Numbered from the stretch's first letter, positions 1 to 15,150 are shown. The stretch is DNA of 64,000 nt from Tetrahymena elliotti 4EA (GCA_000231825.2 JH720307.1:680389-744388); one strand, 5' to 3'. Translations and numbers: made by a program. The notes: generated by a model from the letters alone, not told the origin.

Positions 1-1831
1 AAATAGTAATCTAAGTATATAACTTCAAAACTAGTACTAAAAAAAGAGTCTATAAAACTTTTCTTCTCTAAAATACTAATGGATCTATCTTTATATTATT
101 TATTTATTATTAAAACTTAGCATTAAAAAAAATCTTTAAGGGCTCATAAATTATAACTTTATGAGAGATATATTTTTATCATAATATTTATCATTATTTT
201 TTGAAAAAATTAATAAATATCTAAAAATTTTAGTATAGTATTGATATTTATGGTAAAGGAATTTATTTGTCATCAATCGGAGATAAAACGAATAATTAAT
301 TATTAGGTTTAAGTGTTTTTAAATAAAAATAGTCTGCTCTTAAACTTTTTTTAAAATATGATAAATATTTAAATCCAAAGGTTTTGATTAGAACTAAAAT
401 ATTTTGAGTTTTATAAGTTTTTTAGCAGAAAAAAATAATCATTTCACTAAAATTGAAATATTTCTAAAATAACAATTATTTTATCCAAATTCTTTGAAAG
501 AAATATTTTAAAATACCAAAATTTAATCCATTCAAAATTATTTTACAGCATTTTTTAGGAGGTGGAAAAAAGAAGAATAATTTAAAATCGAAGTAAATTA
601 GAAAAAAATATCTTGATTTTTAAATAATTGGACGGAGCCTTTTTTTGGGACAAAACAGACTGATCTTGCTTTTTGTATAAAAGATTTAGACTAAATTAAG
701 TATTTGTTCACAAATTTATTTTTTCGAAAAAACTCATCAATCAAACAAAATGGATTAAAATGAATATTGCCATTCATATTCTCAAAGAATATTTATTTCA
801 TTTTTAAAAGTATAATCTGAATAATAAATTAAAAATAAATTACTGATTATATTTTCTTAATAATATTCTTATAGAAGTGTTTGTTTACTCATTTTTAAAT
901 AATAGAAAAAAATTAAAATAATAGAAAATTCAAAAATTTTTGGAAATAGTTTTTAATTTTATTCTAATGAAAATAATTTAATTAAATTGATTATTTCTAA
1001 TATTGTTACATTAATAATTGCTGCAAATAAACTTGTAAAAATACAAAAAAATCAAACTTAATTTTAAAATAAGACTTGAGAGTGAGGAATATGGAAAATT
1101 TATGCTGAATAAATTTTTATTTTACTCAAAATTTAATTTCATTGATAAAATTTGCATTTTTTACCATTAATTGGGTGTAAGAATTTTCAGATACCAGAAA
1201 ACTCTTAGCTTGCATATTTATTTATATAAAAGATTTTCAAGTAAATAAGTAAGGAATCTGTGCAAAATTGCTTTGGGGGAAATTGTTAATTTCTTTTTTT
1301 ATAAAAAATTAATTGAATTGAAAGTAAATGCCTTTTTTACTTTTTATCCTAGATAAATGTTTACAAATCTAAAGCTCATAGCAATATTTCAAAGATTTAT
1401 TTAAATTTTTTAATAAAACATAAACTCTATTTATAAGTATAATAAATAGTATTTACCAGATTATCATTTTTCAAGATCAAAAAGCTATTTTTTTGAATAA
1501 TTATTTTTGGTGGAATATTTTTTTGAATTTCATATTTTTAAAATAATTAACCTAATATCAAAATTATTAAGCAAGCAGTAATTATTTTTCATAAAATCTA
1601 GTAATTAAAAATTGGGGGAAATAGTTGTAATTTAATTAATACAAATAAATAAATTAAATCAAGGTGAAATAATCTTTTTTAAAAAATTTAAACACAAAAA
1701 GTAGGTGAATAACTGACTAAAATACTTTGATTAATTATAGGACATATTTAAATAATATAAAAATAGAGTTTAGACATAAAAATATTTTATTTTATTATAT
1801 TAGAATAATATTAAAATTATAAGTAGAATAA
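1..1831. other. AT-rich intergenic DNA upstream of the giant membrane-protein gene
   Basis: I see no convincing coding segment, tRNA or repeat array here. The stretch is dominated by A and T homopolymer runs typical of ciliate flanking DNA. A slightly GC-richer patch near 635-690 has no recognisable gene. The right part presumably holds the promoter and 5' leader of the gene that starts at 1832. Confidence 0.6.
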
Positions 1832-4800
1832 ATGATCCTTCTTTTTATTATACTTTAATTTGGCTTTAGTGTAATTAAAACAGCCACGGAAAATAATTAA
1901 AAGGCTCTTTCTTCTCTTTAGGATATTGTAGATAACTAAGAATTAGAGGGTTGTTAATTTTGTTAGTCATGTGATAAAGGGTATTGCATTTTGTGTTAAA
2001 CCGATTTTATATTTGATGAAGAAAAATAAGTTTGCGTATCTTAGTGTTAGTAGGGTACATATCTAGATCTTTACAACACTTTAAAATGTTAATCGGAGTG
2101 TAGGAATTTTTATGAATACGAAGACAGTTTACATAGAGTATGTTAGAAAGTTAGGGACTGCTCACTGTTCATGGAAATAGGATATGAGTATCCAGAGTTG
2201 ATGTAGGATAATTTTATAATTGATGAGGATTTAAATTTGATGGTTTCGTCTGACTTTTATAGCATTAACTTATTTGATTTAGCTACTGGAGTTTAAATTT
2301 CAAAGCTACCTATTTAATTGGGCATTCGTCATTTAGCATACAATAAGAATGAAAAAGAACTTTTTCTTTTAAAATAAAATGGAGATGTGTATTAGTATGA
2401 TGTAACATCACTCAGTATAAAAAAGTAATATTTGAAAAGAAAAAATGAGAAAAATGAGAGAATTAAGTAGAAGAGCATAATGATACTTGATAAAAATCTT
2501 TTACTTATGTTTGGAGTGGAAAGGAATATATATTTTTTTAATTTTCATACCCAGAAAATAGAGTAAGAATTTAAAACTGGTAGGTATACTGAAATAATAA
2601 TGTTTGATATTTTTAGTATGAGCGAGGTTACATTCAAATCAAGTGATAATTTTTAATTTTAGAACATGATGAATTAGAATGTTTATTTTACTATAGAAAC
2701 AGATGAGAATCTATAATACTTTATTAATATCCTAGATAATGATAACACAAATTATTTTCTTTTGAACTAGTCAAAATTAGTTTAAATTTAAGTTTTCTTC
2801 TATTAAAATCTACTTATTTTAGAGGAATCTATTCTATACATTTTCTAATCATAATAATTAAACCTTCCATTAAATCTCAGATTCAAAACTTAATCATATT
2901 AATAAAAATTTGCGAATTTTGTAGTTTCTAATGATAATTAAAGAATTTTTTTACTTGATAACTTCAATATAATTTCTGTTTTGGATTAGAAATTGTAATT
3001 TCTTACTTAAATTGATTTATCAAATATTTAGCCGGTCATATTAATGTATGCTAAATTTTCTAATACAATTTTAATCGTCGATCAATCTAATAATCTAAAG
3101 TTATTTATTCAAAATGAAAAGCAAGGTGTAACTTTTTAGAAAATATCAGAATTAGATATAAAAATATCATAAACTTTTAAAATTCTCTCAGCCAATTTGC
3201 AATCTTCAAATGTTTACATAATAGGAAAAGGAGTCATACAAGTTTAATTGAGATAATTTCTAGAAGAAACTCCTTCATTGTAAATAACTAATTAGATTAC
3301 TTAAAATATAAATTTCAATTATAATATTACTTCAGAAAATACAGAAATAAGTTTGAATGAATACAATTAATTTATCTTTAATTACGATATCTCAAACCTT
3401 ACAGCTTTTCCTTTTATAAATATTTACGATTTCCTTTAAAAATCTCATATTAAGACTTTAGATCTCAAAAAATATTTGATATAGACAAATGAGCTCTAGA
3501 AAATTTTATATGTACTCTAATTATAGTAAACCACTGTTATTATTTTAAGCAATTAGATTATCATAAATTATAATAATTCTTTAATGGAGGTAGTTTAATC
3601 ATTTAATTTTGAAGAATAAAACTAATTCAAATTTTAGTAAGCGATTGCAATCTAGGATAAAAAATCCATTCTTTTTTATGATTAAAACACAATAGTGAGT
3701 TACAGACTTTAAAATTATTAAAATTAAATTTATCTTCTTATGATAGGAGAAAAATATTCCCAGTCAAAAGAAAAAGATGAGTCATTGAATTTTAGCATCT
3801 AGTTAATTTTAGCAATTAATTAAAGTAATAAATTGATATTATTTAATCAAGGCTCTTTGGTAGCTAAAGTAATTGATTTTGATACTATGACACTACGATA
3901 AAAAATTATTGAAGATAACTTAATAGTTACAATTTAAAATGCTAAATTAAACAAAGAAGAAAGTATCCTTTTGATTTCGAGCTAAAATGGCGAAAATATA
4001 TTTTACACTTTTAACAAACAAAAATTATCTATGACTCAACAAAGTAATACAATCTTGAAGAATTTTTGGTTTTTGGAAGTAATGAATTAATTTTAGTGCT
4101 ATGATTAATTTTATATTAAATTTTTTATTGTCATAATTAGTTCTAGTTAGGAGTAACTTTTATTTGTATGAAAATAATAGGAAAACATAATATTAGCTTT
4201 ATGCTAAAATAGCTAGGACATTGGTTAAAATTAGCAAATCAGGTTGAGAACCTAAATTTAATTTTGGGTTTTAGAAGTAAATAATGAGGGAAAAGTTAAC
4301 ATAAAAATCTTTGAATCTTTCTACACAAGAATGACTCAGCAATCTTATTACTCATAATAAGCTTAGATTCTATATGGAATAGATGATTGTGAGTATGTTA
4401 TTTTTTTTTAATTTATTTTTTAAATAAACTAATGAATTCAATTAATATAAATTTGCTTTTCTTAACAAATTAAAATTGATTAATTTAAAATCTCTTAAAA
4501 AAATGGTATTTTCAACCGCTTTTTATATTGAAGTATTATATATAACAGGGGATGCAATTACATACAGTAAATGAAGATCTACAAGAATCAAGTACAGGAT
4601 AACAAAATATCACCATACAGAGTTGAATAACTTTACACAGATAATTTAGACTAATCACACCCAACTAGTATTATATATAATGAGAAGTTCGATAAATTTG
4701 TTGTTAATAAGCTCCACTCTGGTGTTGAAATAAACTAAAATATGAATAACAACATTTATAGCTAATTTATTTCCTCAAAGCATAATAATGATATATCTTT

Positions 4801-7800
4801 TGCTAAGATAGATGAAATAGATTAACTGATGTTTATTGTTCTTAAATTTGTTATTGAAATATGGAGATTAGTTGATAACTCTATGATTATAGATATGCAA
4901 TTTTAAGATGAAATAAGTAATGTAATCTACTACAAAGATTTAAATTTGGTCACAGTTTAATTTAAAAATTCATCTTAAATAGCTTTGTGGTATTATTAAA
5001 TAAACAAATTAACTTTTCATGATTTTGGCTAAAATGTGAAAGAATTTGATATCTAATCTTAAAATTTATTTGTCTTCTTTGAAAAATCAAAAAATTTTGA
5101 AGTTTGCATAAACATTGCACATTCCTAAAGAATTTAATGTACTTCATTCTTCTTATTGCATAAAAAACCAATTTAAAGTTTCACATTTGATGCAAATGGA
5201 ATCTTGTACACTTGTTCTGAGAGTTAAGTTATTTCTTGGGAAATTTCACCAAATTCATTTGATTACAGAATTTTACAAATTTATGAAACTGAATAGAATC
5301 TAACATCTATCAATAAATTCTATGTTGATTCAGCTTTTTAAAGAATTTTCATTTAATCTCCAACAACTTTAGTTGCATATAACTTTCAAGGTACTTCAAG
5401 CAAAAAATTTCATTTTTTTAATGTCATTTTTTTTTTTTGAAATAAATAAAGCTTAATTAGAATCAATTCTATAAGTGATAACTAAATTTGAAGATGAGTC
5501 AAGTTAAGGACTTGAATTTGGAGACACTATTATAGTCAAATGGAGCAAAAACTATTTTAGAATATATGATAGATAGTCACTTCAGTATTTAGATAAGCAA
5601 GTTTATGATTAAATTGTATAGCTAGTGGTTTTAAATTAACCTAAAATCATTGCTGTTCTTTTAGGTCAAGAAAGCGTTAACTAAGGAAGTATTATGAAAT
5701 TCAATTATGAATAATTTTTTAATCTTAGATCTATCGAGGGAGATTTATTTGATGGGAAAATAGTAAAGTCTAAATTTATAATTAGTTAGTTAAAATAAAT
5801 TATTTTAAAAAATAGAATTTGCTAAAGATTTGGTACGATAATGAGTCAAATAGGATTATTGGAATTGAAAAATCTGGTAACATTTTATTTTGGGAGTAAG
5901 AAAATGGTAAAAGAGAAATTAGAGAAGATTAAGTTATCAGAATTACTGATGAATTAGATGGCAGTGATATTCCATTTTAGAATTTATTATTTGACAAAAT
6001 TCATAATAATATCATAGCTTACAATAAGGAACATATATTTAGCATAGAAGGATCAGCTTATTGGAGTAGAGGAGGATTATATACATAAATACCTGATTTA
6101 GAATCATCAAGTGCTGATAATTAAGATCTAGAAAGAGATCCTGAATATGAAAGGCCTTATTTTTATGATAGATAACATAAATAATTTATCTTCTTAGATG
6201 GATTTAACAACATTATTATGATGAAAGAAAATAAATAATATTTTTTGATCAGATCTAATTATAACTATCGCAAATTTATTTAAATTAATCCATCTTTTAT
6301 TGTTGCATATGATTAAGAAGAAGTGCATCTACTTAGTATAAAGTATCAATAAGTCTAAATAGTAGCTCTGTTGGTGGATCAGAAAGTCATAAATTGTAGA
6401 TAGGACAGCTCTAAAAATGCATATTCTAGTTATGATTTTACTTAATACATAATCTGTTTCAACAGAGAAAGAAAAATTATTTAGTATTTCTTTAAGTGTA
6501 CTAATGACAGCTCATGTTAAATTATACCTTAATTCATATATGAACATCCATCCATGAGAATTAAAGATCTCAGAATTGCTTTTCCATACATAATGACATA
6601 TGATATTTCAGGTTTGGTTTAAATATATAAATATGACACAGATAACATTACTAGCAATGAAATCCTAAATGGAAATATTATTAACACACATTAACTGAAT
6701 CAACCAATAGTTTATTAATATGTAAACTACAAGGCTGGATAATTTCTATTGCAATCTTAAAAAGAAATCTTGATTTTAAATATTAAGAAAAATGAAATGA
6801 TAACTTAACATTTAAAAAAGTAATATCCTATTGAGCTTGTTTATACTGATATAGACTATTAAAGAATTCTTATTTAATAAAAAGACATTAAAGTCTTGAA
6901 TGTTTATCATATTAACTTTGACAATAATAATGAAGAAAAGTTAACCCAGAAAATCTAGCTATCTTCTTTGTAGGGAAATGCAATAATAAACACATCAAAT
7001 CATATATTTATTTATAGTGGATTTTAAATAAATTTATATGATAGAAAAACATTGTAAATTTTAGACTACTACAAAAATCCTCGTGAGAGTAAATATATTT
7101 ATTCTATCAAGATAATCAATGAAGAAATATTTGTCACAATAGAGAGATTTGGTATGAGGCTTTTTTACTTGACTAATTTGTTAGTAAACTAGCCAATTTA
7201 AATAAAACTATTTAAAACATTAAAAATGTACTCACCGCTATTGATTTCTAGGGTTTATGAATAAAGTATGATTTATCTAGTAGGTCTCAGCAGTATATCT
7301 TTTTTCAATTATACAATTTCAATAGATAATTCCTAAATTTGCAAATATGCTTTCCCTCCTATATCTAATAATTATCAATTGCTTTACTACACATAAAATA
7401 TAGAATCTACTCAAAAATAATTATCAGGCACAAGTCAAAGCCTCAAATATAATTTTTTGATTTCATTTTTTCCAAATTAAAACAATAAATAGCTTAGTTA
7501 CATAAATAAATTTAATAGTGAATATTTAGAAACTTCAATTACCTATTAATCGTCTTCTAACCAATCTATTCTGCTTCTTAATCCTGACTTGTTTATGGTT
7601 TATTCATAAAAAGTTCTTGTTTTACAAAATATTATTTTGAAAGTCGATTTAACAGAACTTCCATATGATCTTCAACAGCTGACAATTAAATTCAATCCTC
7701 AAATCTAAAAAATAAAATTTTTTAATGTGACTATTCTAAGTGATGAATAAATTGAAAATTTGCAAATCGTATTCTAAAATGTGTAAAAAGTGTTGATGAA

Positions 7801-10800
7801 GAATATAACTTTATAAAACACGTCTCTAAGAAATTCATAATTATTTTATTTTGAGAATTGTGAAAATGTTGAAATTATTGACTTAAAGATTAAATCAGTA
7901 ACAGCATTAAACTCAACATTTATTTCTGCTCTAAACATCAATTAAATTATAACACTAAATGAAATTAACCTTCATGATATTTAAACAGATCATAACCTAT
8001 TTGAGTTATCTTTGGTTGAAGAAATTAACATTAAAAACATCTAAATTGAAGAAGTTCATTATTTAAGGAGCATTTTTTTAAATTTAAGCTGTAATATCTT
8101 TTAAGTTGAAGCAGTAAAAAAATTAATTCAAATTGAGGATTTATTTGCATAAAAAACTGAAAACTTAGGAATATTTAAGTACACCAATATTTACGTGGGA
8201 TAAAACTATGATAAAATTGTTTACAACGATGAAATTGTAGCTTAGAATATTACTTTAAAAGACTTAAAATCCGAAGTCTCTCACTCATTTTTCTCTATTA
8301 CAGGAAACACTGTTTCTATTTTTGAATTCTAAACTTTTAATTTATTTTGTAAATCATGCAAAGGAACATCATTGTCAGTTTAAGATTATGTAATTCTTTC
8401 CATTTAAAACTCACAGTTCTAATCATCTACAGGGTATATAGGAGGAGCTGTTTATTTAGATGCAAAGAAAGAAGAATAAACTTCTTTAAATATATTTTAA
8501 ACATAGTTTATATAAAATACTGCATCTTAATATGGAGGAGCTTTATTCCTTGGTAAGTTTGATTTCAAAATGGTCTAAAATGTAATATTTTAATCAAACA
8601 CTGCACCAATAGGTAATTTTATTTTTTTTAAATGAAGCTGAAATATATTTAACAATATTTAGGAGGAGCATTTAGATATTTTTCTAATTTTAAACCTTAG
8701 TTTCCTTTTGACTTTAAAAAGTAAGTTATATTCAAAAAAAATGCAGCTACTATTTTTGGAAATGATTATGCATCTTATCCTCAAAAAATGAGAATGGAAG
8801 CAATCTTTAGTGATGAAGAAAAATACATATTAGAAGTAATTTATTTTTTTAAAAACTTTTTTGAAAGATAATTTTTTTAAAAATAAGGAAATTTTATTGA
8901 GTTAGCTTGAAAAAGAGAAAATCCATTTAAAAAAAGAAATACTTGAAGCTGTTGAAGAAAATAAGCTTAAAGTTGTATAAGCATTCAAAATTTAAGATAT
9001 CAGAAGTGGATCATTATTAGGTTTGAATCTGACACTGTTTGATGAATAAAATGAGCTGGTGAAATTAGTAATTATGTTCATTAATTCTTAAAAATTTTAA
9101 TTTTTTATTTTAAAAAAGCCTCAAAGAATAGGTTAATTTGGGTTAGAATTGGCACAAGAGTTTGAGCAATATTAAATTTTATTTTCATCATCTAATTATA
9201 AATTAATTATAGATAAGAAACTATCGTATAATTTAATTTAGACAATATAAACCTAAAATAGCACACAAAATGAAAATTTTAATTCGTTTTATATGATCTA
9301 AGATACTTCTATTATAGGATAACCTTTAGGATATGACTATATGGTAATGGAAGTTCCATTTTTAATCAATTTTGCATCTGAATTTAGCAATTTAGAAGAT
9401 GTTAACTAAAATGAGATTAAAAGATACATTTTATTCAAAGTTAATTTTAGAAACTGTGCTTAAGGTGAAATTCTGTAAATTTCTAATTAATTCACCCTAG
9501 CTTGCCATAAGTGTGAAGATGTAAAATTATGTAAATTTTGACAAACACTTATCCATTTTTAATTAATCAAAAGAATTCTTATTCGCTAGTAACTTATGAA
9601 AAGGCACACAGCTTTGAAGATTTGTAATCTATGCAGTAGGAAATTAAGTGTAAGAGATGTCCTTAATTTGCTGAGTCTTGTCAAAAAAACCAAATAATCT
9701 TAAAAGATAATTATTGGAGAATAGCGAATGATTCAGATGTCATAGTCCATTGTGAGAATGAACCTGAAAACTGTATTACTGCTAATGAAAATAAAAATTA
9801 TTGCAAAGAAGGAAATATAGGACCACTTTGCGAAGAATGTGATATTAACGGAGAGTTGTGGGGTAAATAATATAATATATAAAATTTAAATAATGTTTTA
9901 AATTTATTTATAATAAAGGATAATCTTATACAAAACAAGGAGAGTACTCTTGCTCTCCATGCCAGGGTAATTCAAACCCAATAGTGAAATACGTTTTTTT
10001 GTATTTAGGTAATTTAATTAACTCTTTTTATTCAAATTAACATCTTTTTGTACCCAATATTCTTGAAAGAAGTAACTTCCATAATATTTTAGAATAATTT
10101 TTAATAAAAATTAACTATATTTTTATCTATTTATAATATATAACTTAATGTTTCTTTACTTGAAATATCTGGAATCATTTCCACTAAAAAAATAATAAAT
10201 AGAATCAATAATCATTTATTTTTAATTTAGATTGATTATGTTTTTTTAATATAAATAGGAATTTTGATTTATCTGGCTTTTTCAATTGTGTTTTTTTTAT
10301 AGATTTACATCTAAACTGCAAAGACCTATTACTTGCGTTAGTTAGGAATAGTAAGTTTAGGAAATAGCTCTTTAAATCATAGAAGCTCAATTTACGCAAA
10401 ATAAATGCTGCATTACTTTTAAGTTATGAGTGTTCTTTAGGTGTTAGATTATCAAATACCTGTTTCATTTACTTTGGTTCCTAATTCTTTAGGATCACCT
10501 ATTCAAAATATGAATGGTGCTATTGATTGCATAATTAGATATGGTAATGTTCCTTAGGTTTATATTAGAGTTATAGTTAGCTTATTGATACCTATTATAT
10601 TTAAATGCATAACATATTTATTAATAAAGATGTTACTAAGGTTAATGAATATAAAAATTAAGCAGTAGAAAATACAAATGGTTGTTATATTTTCTATTAT
10701 ATTCTTTTAGCCAAATGTAGTTAATTACTTTGTTTCTGTAATTTCATGTAGGAAAATTGGGGATATAAACTATGTTAATGCAGATTTAACTTAACTTTGT

Positions 10801-12306
10801 TATAGTGATTAACATTTAAAGTATATCTATTTCTTAGTCTTGCCAAGTCTATTTATTTGGGTGGCATTCCCTCTGATAATATTAAGAGGTCTATATAATT
10901 GTAGAAGTAAACTGAATTTCATCACAACATAGTATAGCTATGGATTTCTTTACATGGAATACAAAGAGAGTTGCTATTATTGGGAATTTGTTAGACTATA
11001 TCTAAAGTTGATAATTTATTTGACAATAAATATGTTGAAATCATAGTCTAATATAAGTTAAATATTTGTGGCAGGATATCTAATTATTTATGCTTACTAT
11101 ATTCTAAAACTTAATCCTTTTTAGAACAACTTTTTGAATACTCTTGATTTTAAAACAGTTGTTGTCTTACTAATTTGTATTTTCTTTAACATCATTTATA
11201 AAAATACTTCTAACTACATTGTAAAAGATATGGTAAGTATGCTTTAGATTGTCATATCATATGCATTTTTACTCTTGTTGGCTTTCTATATGATAAAATA
11301 AAAGATCAAAGAACTGAAAAAATATTTATTAAAAAAATTTGTAAACTGGAAAGCGAAATACCCTAATTTTCTACCAGAATGTTTTAAAAAAATTAATTTA
11401 GAAGACAGTACGATGAGAGTGAATGTAAACTGGTTAAAGTTCAAAAGAAAAGTGTTCAGGTCAATAAAGATTAAAAAAAATTTAGACACTTTAAATGAAA
11501 TAAATATCCCAACACAATAAGCAGAGTAAACCTAAAAAGAAAACACTTAATTTGATTAAAATTAATCTTGTAAAGTTGCTTTGTAGATGAAACAATTTGA
11601 TTTGTTTTTATAAAGTGATAAAAACATGCCGATTTCATTGTTAAACTTTGTAAATTTGAATGAAAAACATAAAAGAAATGAAAAAATATTAAGTAAAATT
11701 GATGATTAACTTTAAAATTCTAAAGAATAAACTGGATAAAAAGAAATTGAATTGCATAATATTGATACAACTTCTTCTCGTGTATTTCCTAATTTTAAGA
11801 CTAAAAATACTATTGTAAATATTGATATGAATAAAATAAATACGTCTCAAAATTACAAACTGAATTAACATTTTTCTGAAATTAATTTCTCTACTCCTAT
11901 GAACCATTTTAATGGTGCAGAAGAATCACCTTTTGATAATACTATTGCTCCTTTTCCTATAGCCTTTTAAGATGAAAATATTTAATTAAATAGGAGAAAA
12001 ATTAAAGGCACTTAAGTTTAAGATGAAGTAATCTAAGAGCTCTCTTGTGCAGTAAGTAGGCAAATTAATGAATCATAAATTCATAAGCTAATGAGTGATT
12101 AAAAAGAAGCTAGAAGTCTTTCTTAATATGCTAATTCTATTAAAAGTCTTTCATTAAATAAGATGGATGAAATGGCTAATAGCTAAACTACAGAATAGAT
12201 TGAAATAAATGAAGATATAAAATAAAACTCAACATAATCATCTAAGAAGCAAATTATTCCTTTATTTGGAAGCATAAAAAACATTTTTCAAAAAATAAAA
12301 AAATGA
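1832..12306 (+). CDS. Giant ciliate surface membrane protein: Cys-rich repeats, beta-helix region, multi-pass domain
   Basis: Eleven exons give 3,211 residues. Introns: 4130-4180, 4393-4548, 5391-5451, 5763-5815, 8613-8662, 8836-8887, 9068-9118, 9531-9589, 9863-9918 and 10009-10258. The start begins a signal peptide (MILLFIILQFGFSVIKTA), followed by a furin-like cysteine-rich stretch with CxxC pairs. A long ectodomain of propeller-like repeats follows. Around 8430-8700 there are GGAVYL, YGGALFLG and GGAF motifs typical of pectin-lyase-like beta-helix repeats. Near 9640-9960 is a second cysteine-rich module (CKRCPQ, NIGPLCEECD). From 10259 to about 11300 there are several hydrophobic helices, then a Q-rich cytosolic tail. 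The layout matches the large 'transmembrane protein, putative' families of Tetrahymena and Paramecium; a role in adhesion or sensing is only inference. The exon sum is a multiple of three; the fourth-to-last and longest introns are the least certain. Confidence 0.82.
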
Positions 12307-12568
12307 AAATTATTTATTTATTTGTAAATAAAATTTTATCTTTAATTTTTTATTTTATTTAAAATACTTTTACACAAAAGTAGTGTTTTTAAATAAATAA
12401 CATTTTCTTGTGAATTTTTTATCATTTTCAAAAAATTTCAGTAAAACTTTTAAAAATTAAAAAAAAAAATCAATTAGATTTCACTCATATATTTCTTAAT
12501 ATAAAAGCTTAAAATAACTAAAAATATTATATCAATTATTATTTTAATTTATCCTTTCTGAATGTTAT

Positions 12569-14120
12569 TCATGAATTTTTAACAGAAGTTTATAGTAAAT
12601 CTGAAAGCTATCTTTCTTGCATTATTTTTTATATTTCTTTTTGGTCAAGAACTTGCTCTTATAAATAACCATCTATTTCTCTTTATTTTTAAACAAATTT
12701 AATGATTTGAGCAATATTTTAAAAATCTTACTTTTTTATGTTCTTGCTTTCTTTTTTATAACTTGTACAGTCTTTTATTAGAAATTAGCAATCTCTAAAA
12801 ATATTTTTAATTTGCTAAGATCTACTACTCATTATTTTTGGCTGTTTTTAAAGTTACTTGCTATCATTAATAGTGTTGTATCCTTCATAAAAGCAAGTTG
12901 ATTGATCTTCGTAATTAGTAGATAGAGAACTATTTTATTCTTTTCCTTTTTTCACAAAAGATCTTTAAGTCATAAATCCCTTCTAGATTATATGAGGTTA
13001 AAAATTTGCTTTAGATTCTGTAAAATTTTTTTATCCTATCATAGATCTTGAACTTTGAGAGCTAATAATATGAATTGTTAAAATAGTAATTTTAAATAAA
13101 ATGAACAAAAATAACAAATTACTATTTCATTTATTTGGCTTGATATTATCTTGAAGTATTTTCAGTTTTGAATTTATCTTAAGAGAAGTTCATTTGTTGG
13201 AATGAAGTAGATGTGTTGCTAAACTTTTCTAATTATTTTAATTTACTTGAAAAGTTATTTATTTCTTTTTATGTAGGATTAGGGCAGATATTTTCCTCAG
13301 TATTATTTTCTATTAGAGAATCCTCCTAAAACTGATCGGTGTCTGTATTTAAGGCTTAAAAGAATTTAGATTTTTTACTAGAGTTAAGAGATTCTTCAAA
13401 GTTAGAATGAATATTTTAAGATGAGTCCAAAAAAATACTATTATCCTTTTCATTTTATACCAAAAATTCTTTATAATCAATCAAACATTAAGGTTACTAT
13501 TTTTGCCATTTAGAGAATAGCCTATGAATATCTTCTACTCTTTCATCATAGTTTTTACATTTTGATGATTCCTACATCTTCAAATGTAATGATTTTAGCT
13601 ATGTTTTACTCAAAATGTGATCGTAATAACTTCTGGACCACAGCTCACAAGTAAAAACTGTTCCAGTTTATCTAGACTTCTTTTTTTTGTAATAAGCATC
13701 ACCTAGCTTTTTACTTGTCTATATCTCTTAAATAGGTGAAGTCCTCTTAATTATAATCCCTTTCATCTGGCAATTATCTTATAAATTATTTAATATTTCT
13801 ACTTTCTTAAAAGCATTATAGGTCTTTCCTCTCTAAACGAATTCTTTGCCTGTGATTACATAAGGAAGGTCCATCATCATAGAGAATTTTATTTTATTTT
13901 CATCCATCGTTTATTGCTACTTGAGAAGTTGTAAGTTGCTTTATTTTTAGTCATAGCCAATAAAATACTCAGTACCTAGCCTACTTCTACTGCTTTTAGG
14001 TGATTCAAATCCTTATATATTCTTTTTATTAGATATTTTAGGTAGCTATTATACAGCATTTTGATTAACAAAATTCAAATCTATATTAATCTAATTACCC
14101 TAATTGTTCTAGTTAGCCAT
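12569..14120 (-). CDS. Unrecognised Q-rich protein, 496 aa
   Basis: Two exons, with one intron at 13062-13122 (61 nt), give 496 residues from ATG at 14120 to TGA at 12569. I do not recognise the family. The N-terminal half has the more structured look (MDLPYVITGKEF, CELWSRSYYDHI). The middle is serine/asparagine-rich. The C-terminal 80 residues are charged and probably helical (KKESKNIKKQ, QEQVLDQKEIQKIMQERQ). There are no signal peptide or membrane segments, so it is likely cytosolic or nuclear. It converges on the giant membrane-protein gene, with only about 260 nt between the two stop codons. Most glutamines are TAA or TAG, as in the neighbours. The gene model is good; the function is unknown. 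Confidence 0.75.
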
Positions 14121-15150
14121 TATTATTGTTATTAATAAGAAACTACTTTTTATTTACAAAGTAATTGTAGAACTATTACTTATTAAAAAAATAATTATTG
14201 CAAATTAGAAAATTGAATGATTATTTTAATAAATTGTGTGGATTAAAAGTAAATGAATTATTTAATTAATTTATCAAACTAGATTTTAGTGTCCTTAATC
14301 AAATTTAAAAAACAAAATAATAAACATTCTATTTTTAAACATTTTTTTTGAAAAGTATATAATAATTTATGTTCAGAAAACAAGTTGAAGATTTGGAAAA
14401 AATAATATTAAAATTTAAATAAAAAAAAGCTAAAAATAATTACTCAATTTGGAAAGGTCAAGATTTAATAGAATTCTAAATTAAAAAAATAAGATATGAT
14501 GATTATTATTTCCAAATAAAAAAATGTTTGAGATTAAATTCTACAACTTCTCTCAATTTAATTTGTGAAAATAATTTAATTAAGAGAAAAGCCTTTAAAA
14601 TTAATTTTGTCAAGTGTTTTCAAATATTCCTTCTTTTATTTATTTTTTAAATTAAATAAATGGATTTTCGAGAGAATCATTTAGTTTTTAAATGATAATT
14701 AAAAAATGTCGATAACTTAATGCTATTTAATTTGTCTTTTATAAGTAAGAAAAGGTATTAAAATAAATAGAAAAAGTATTAATATTTTGTTGAGTATTAA
14801 AATAAAATATGTAAATAAAAGATTTATGAAAGTATGCTTCTCTTTTCCAGAAAATTGGTCTGATTATTAATATTTTTATTTTTAAGAGAAAAACAGAAGA
14901 AAAACAGAAATTAAGTTACTTTCGAATTAACAATAATGAGTCATTTTAATCAAAACACTTTTAATTATTACAATTGGAGTTAATAAGCAATTTGTTTTGA
15001 GAAAATAAGTTTTACAAGAAAAAAAAAACTACAAAAATATTTTAAAGAAACAAATTCTAAATTTTGAAATATTAAAAATACTTAATAATAATAATAATAA
15101 TGCTTTTTAATTTTTTAATTTTCTAAGTAAATTAACTCTAACTATGTATT
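14121..15150. other. Intergenic DNA between divergent genes, with one weak ORF
   Basis: Mostly A/T runs. A plus-strand frame at 14369-14695 (108 codons, starting MFRKQVEDLEKI) is open, but at this base composition a TGA-free run of that length is not unusual. It shows no family resemblance and no clear splice partners. A short AAT trinucleotide run lies near 15081-15101. Confidence 0.4.

Noticed and set aside
4962..5303. Short ORFs on both strands around 4960-5300 under the standard code
   Set aside because: They overlap a well-supported exon of the giant membrane-protein gene read with TAA/TAG as glutamine.
1832..12306. Apparent premature stops suggesting a run of pseudogenes
   Set aside because: The stops are TAA and TAG only; with the ciliate code the frame is continuous apart from typical introns, and it ends in TGA.
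14369..14695. 108-codon plus-strand ORF
   Set aside because: With TGA as the only stop in such AT-rich DNA, open frames of this length occur by chance; there is no clear protein character in the second half and no splice partner.
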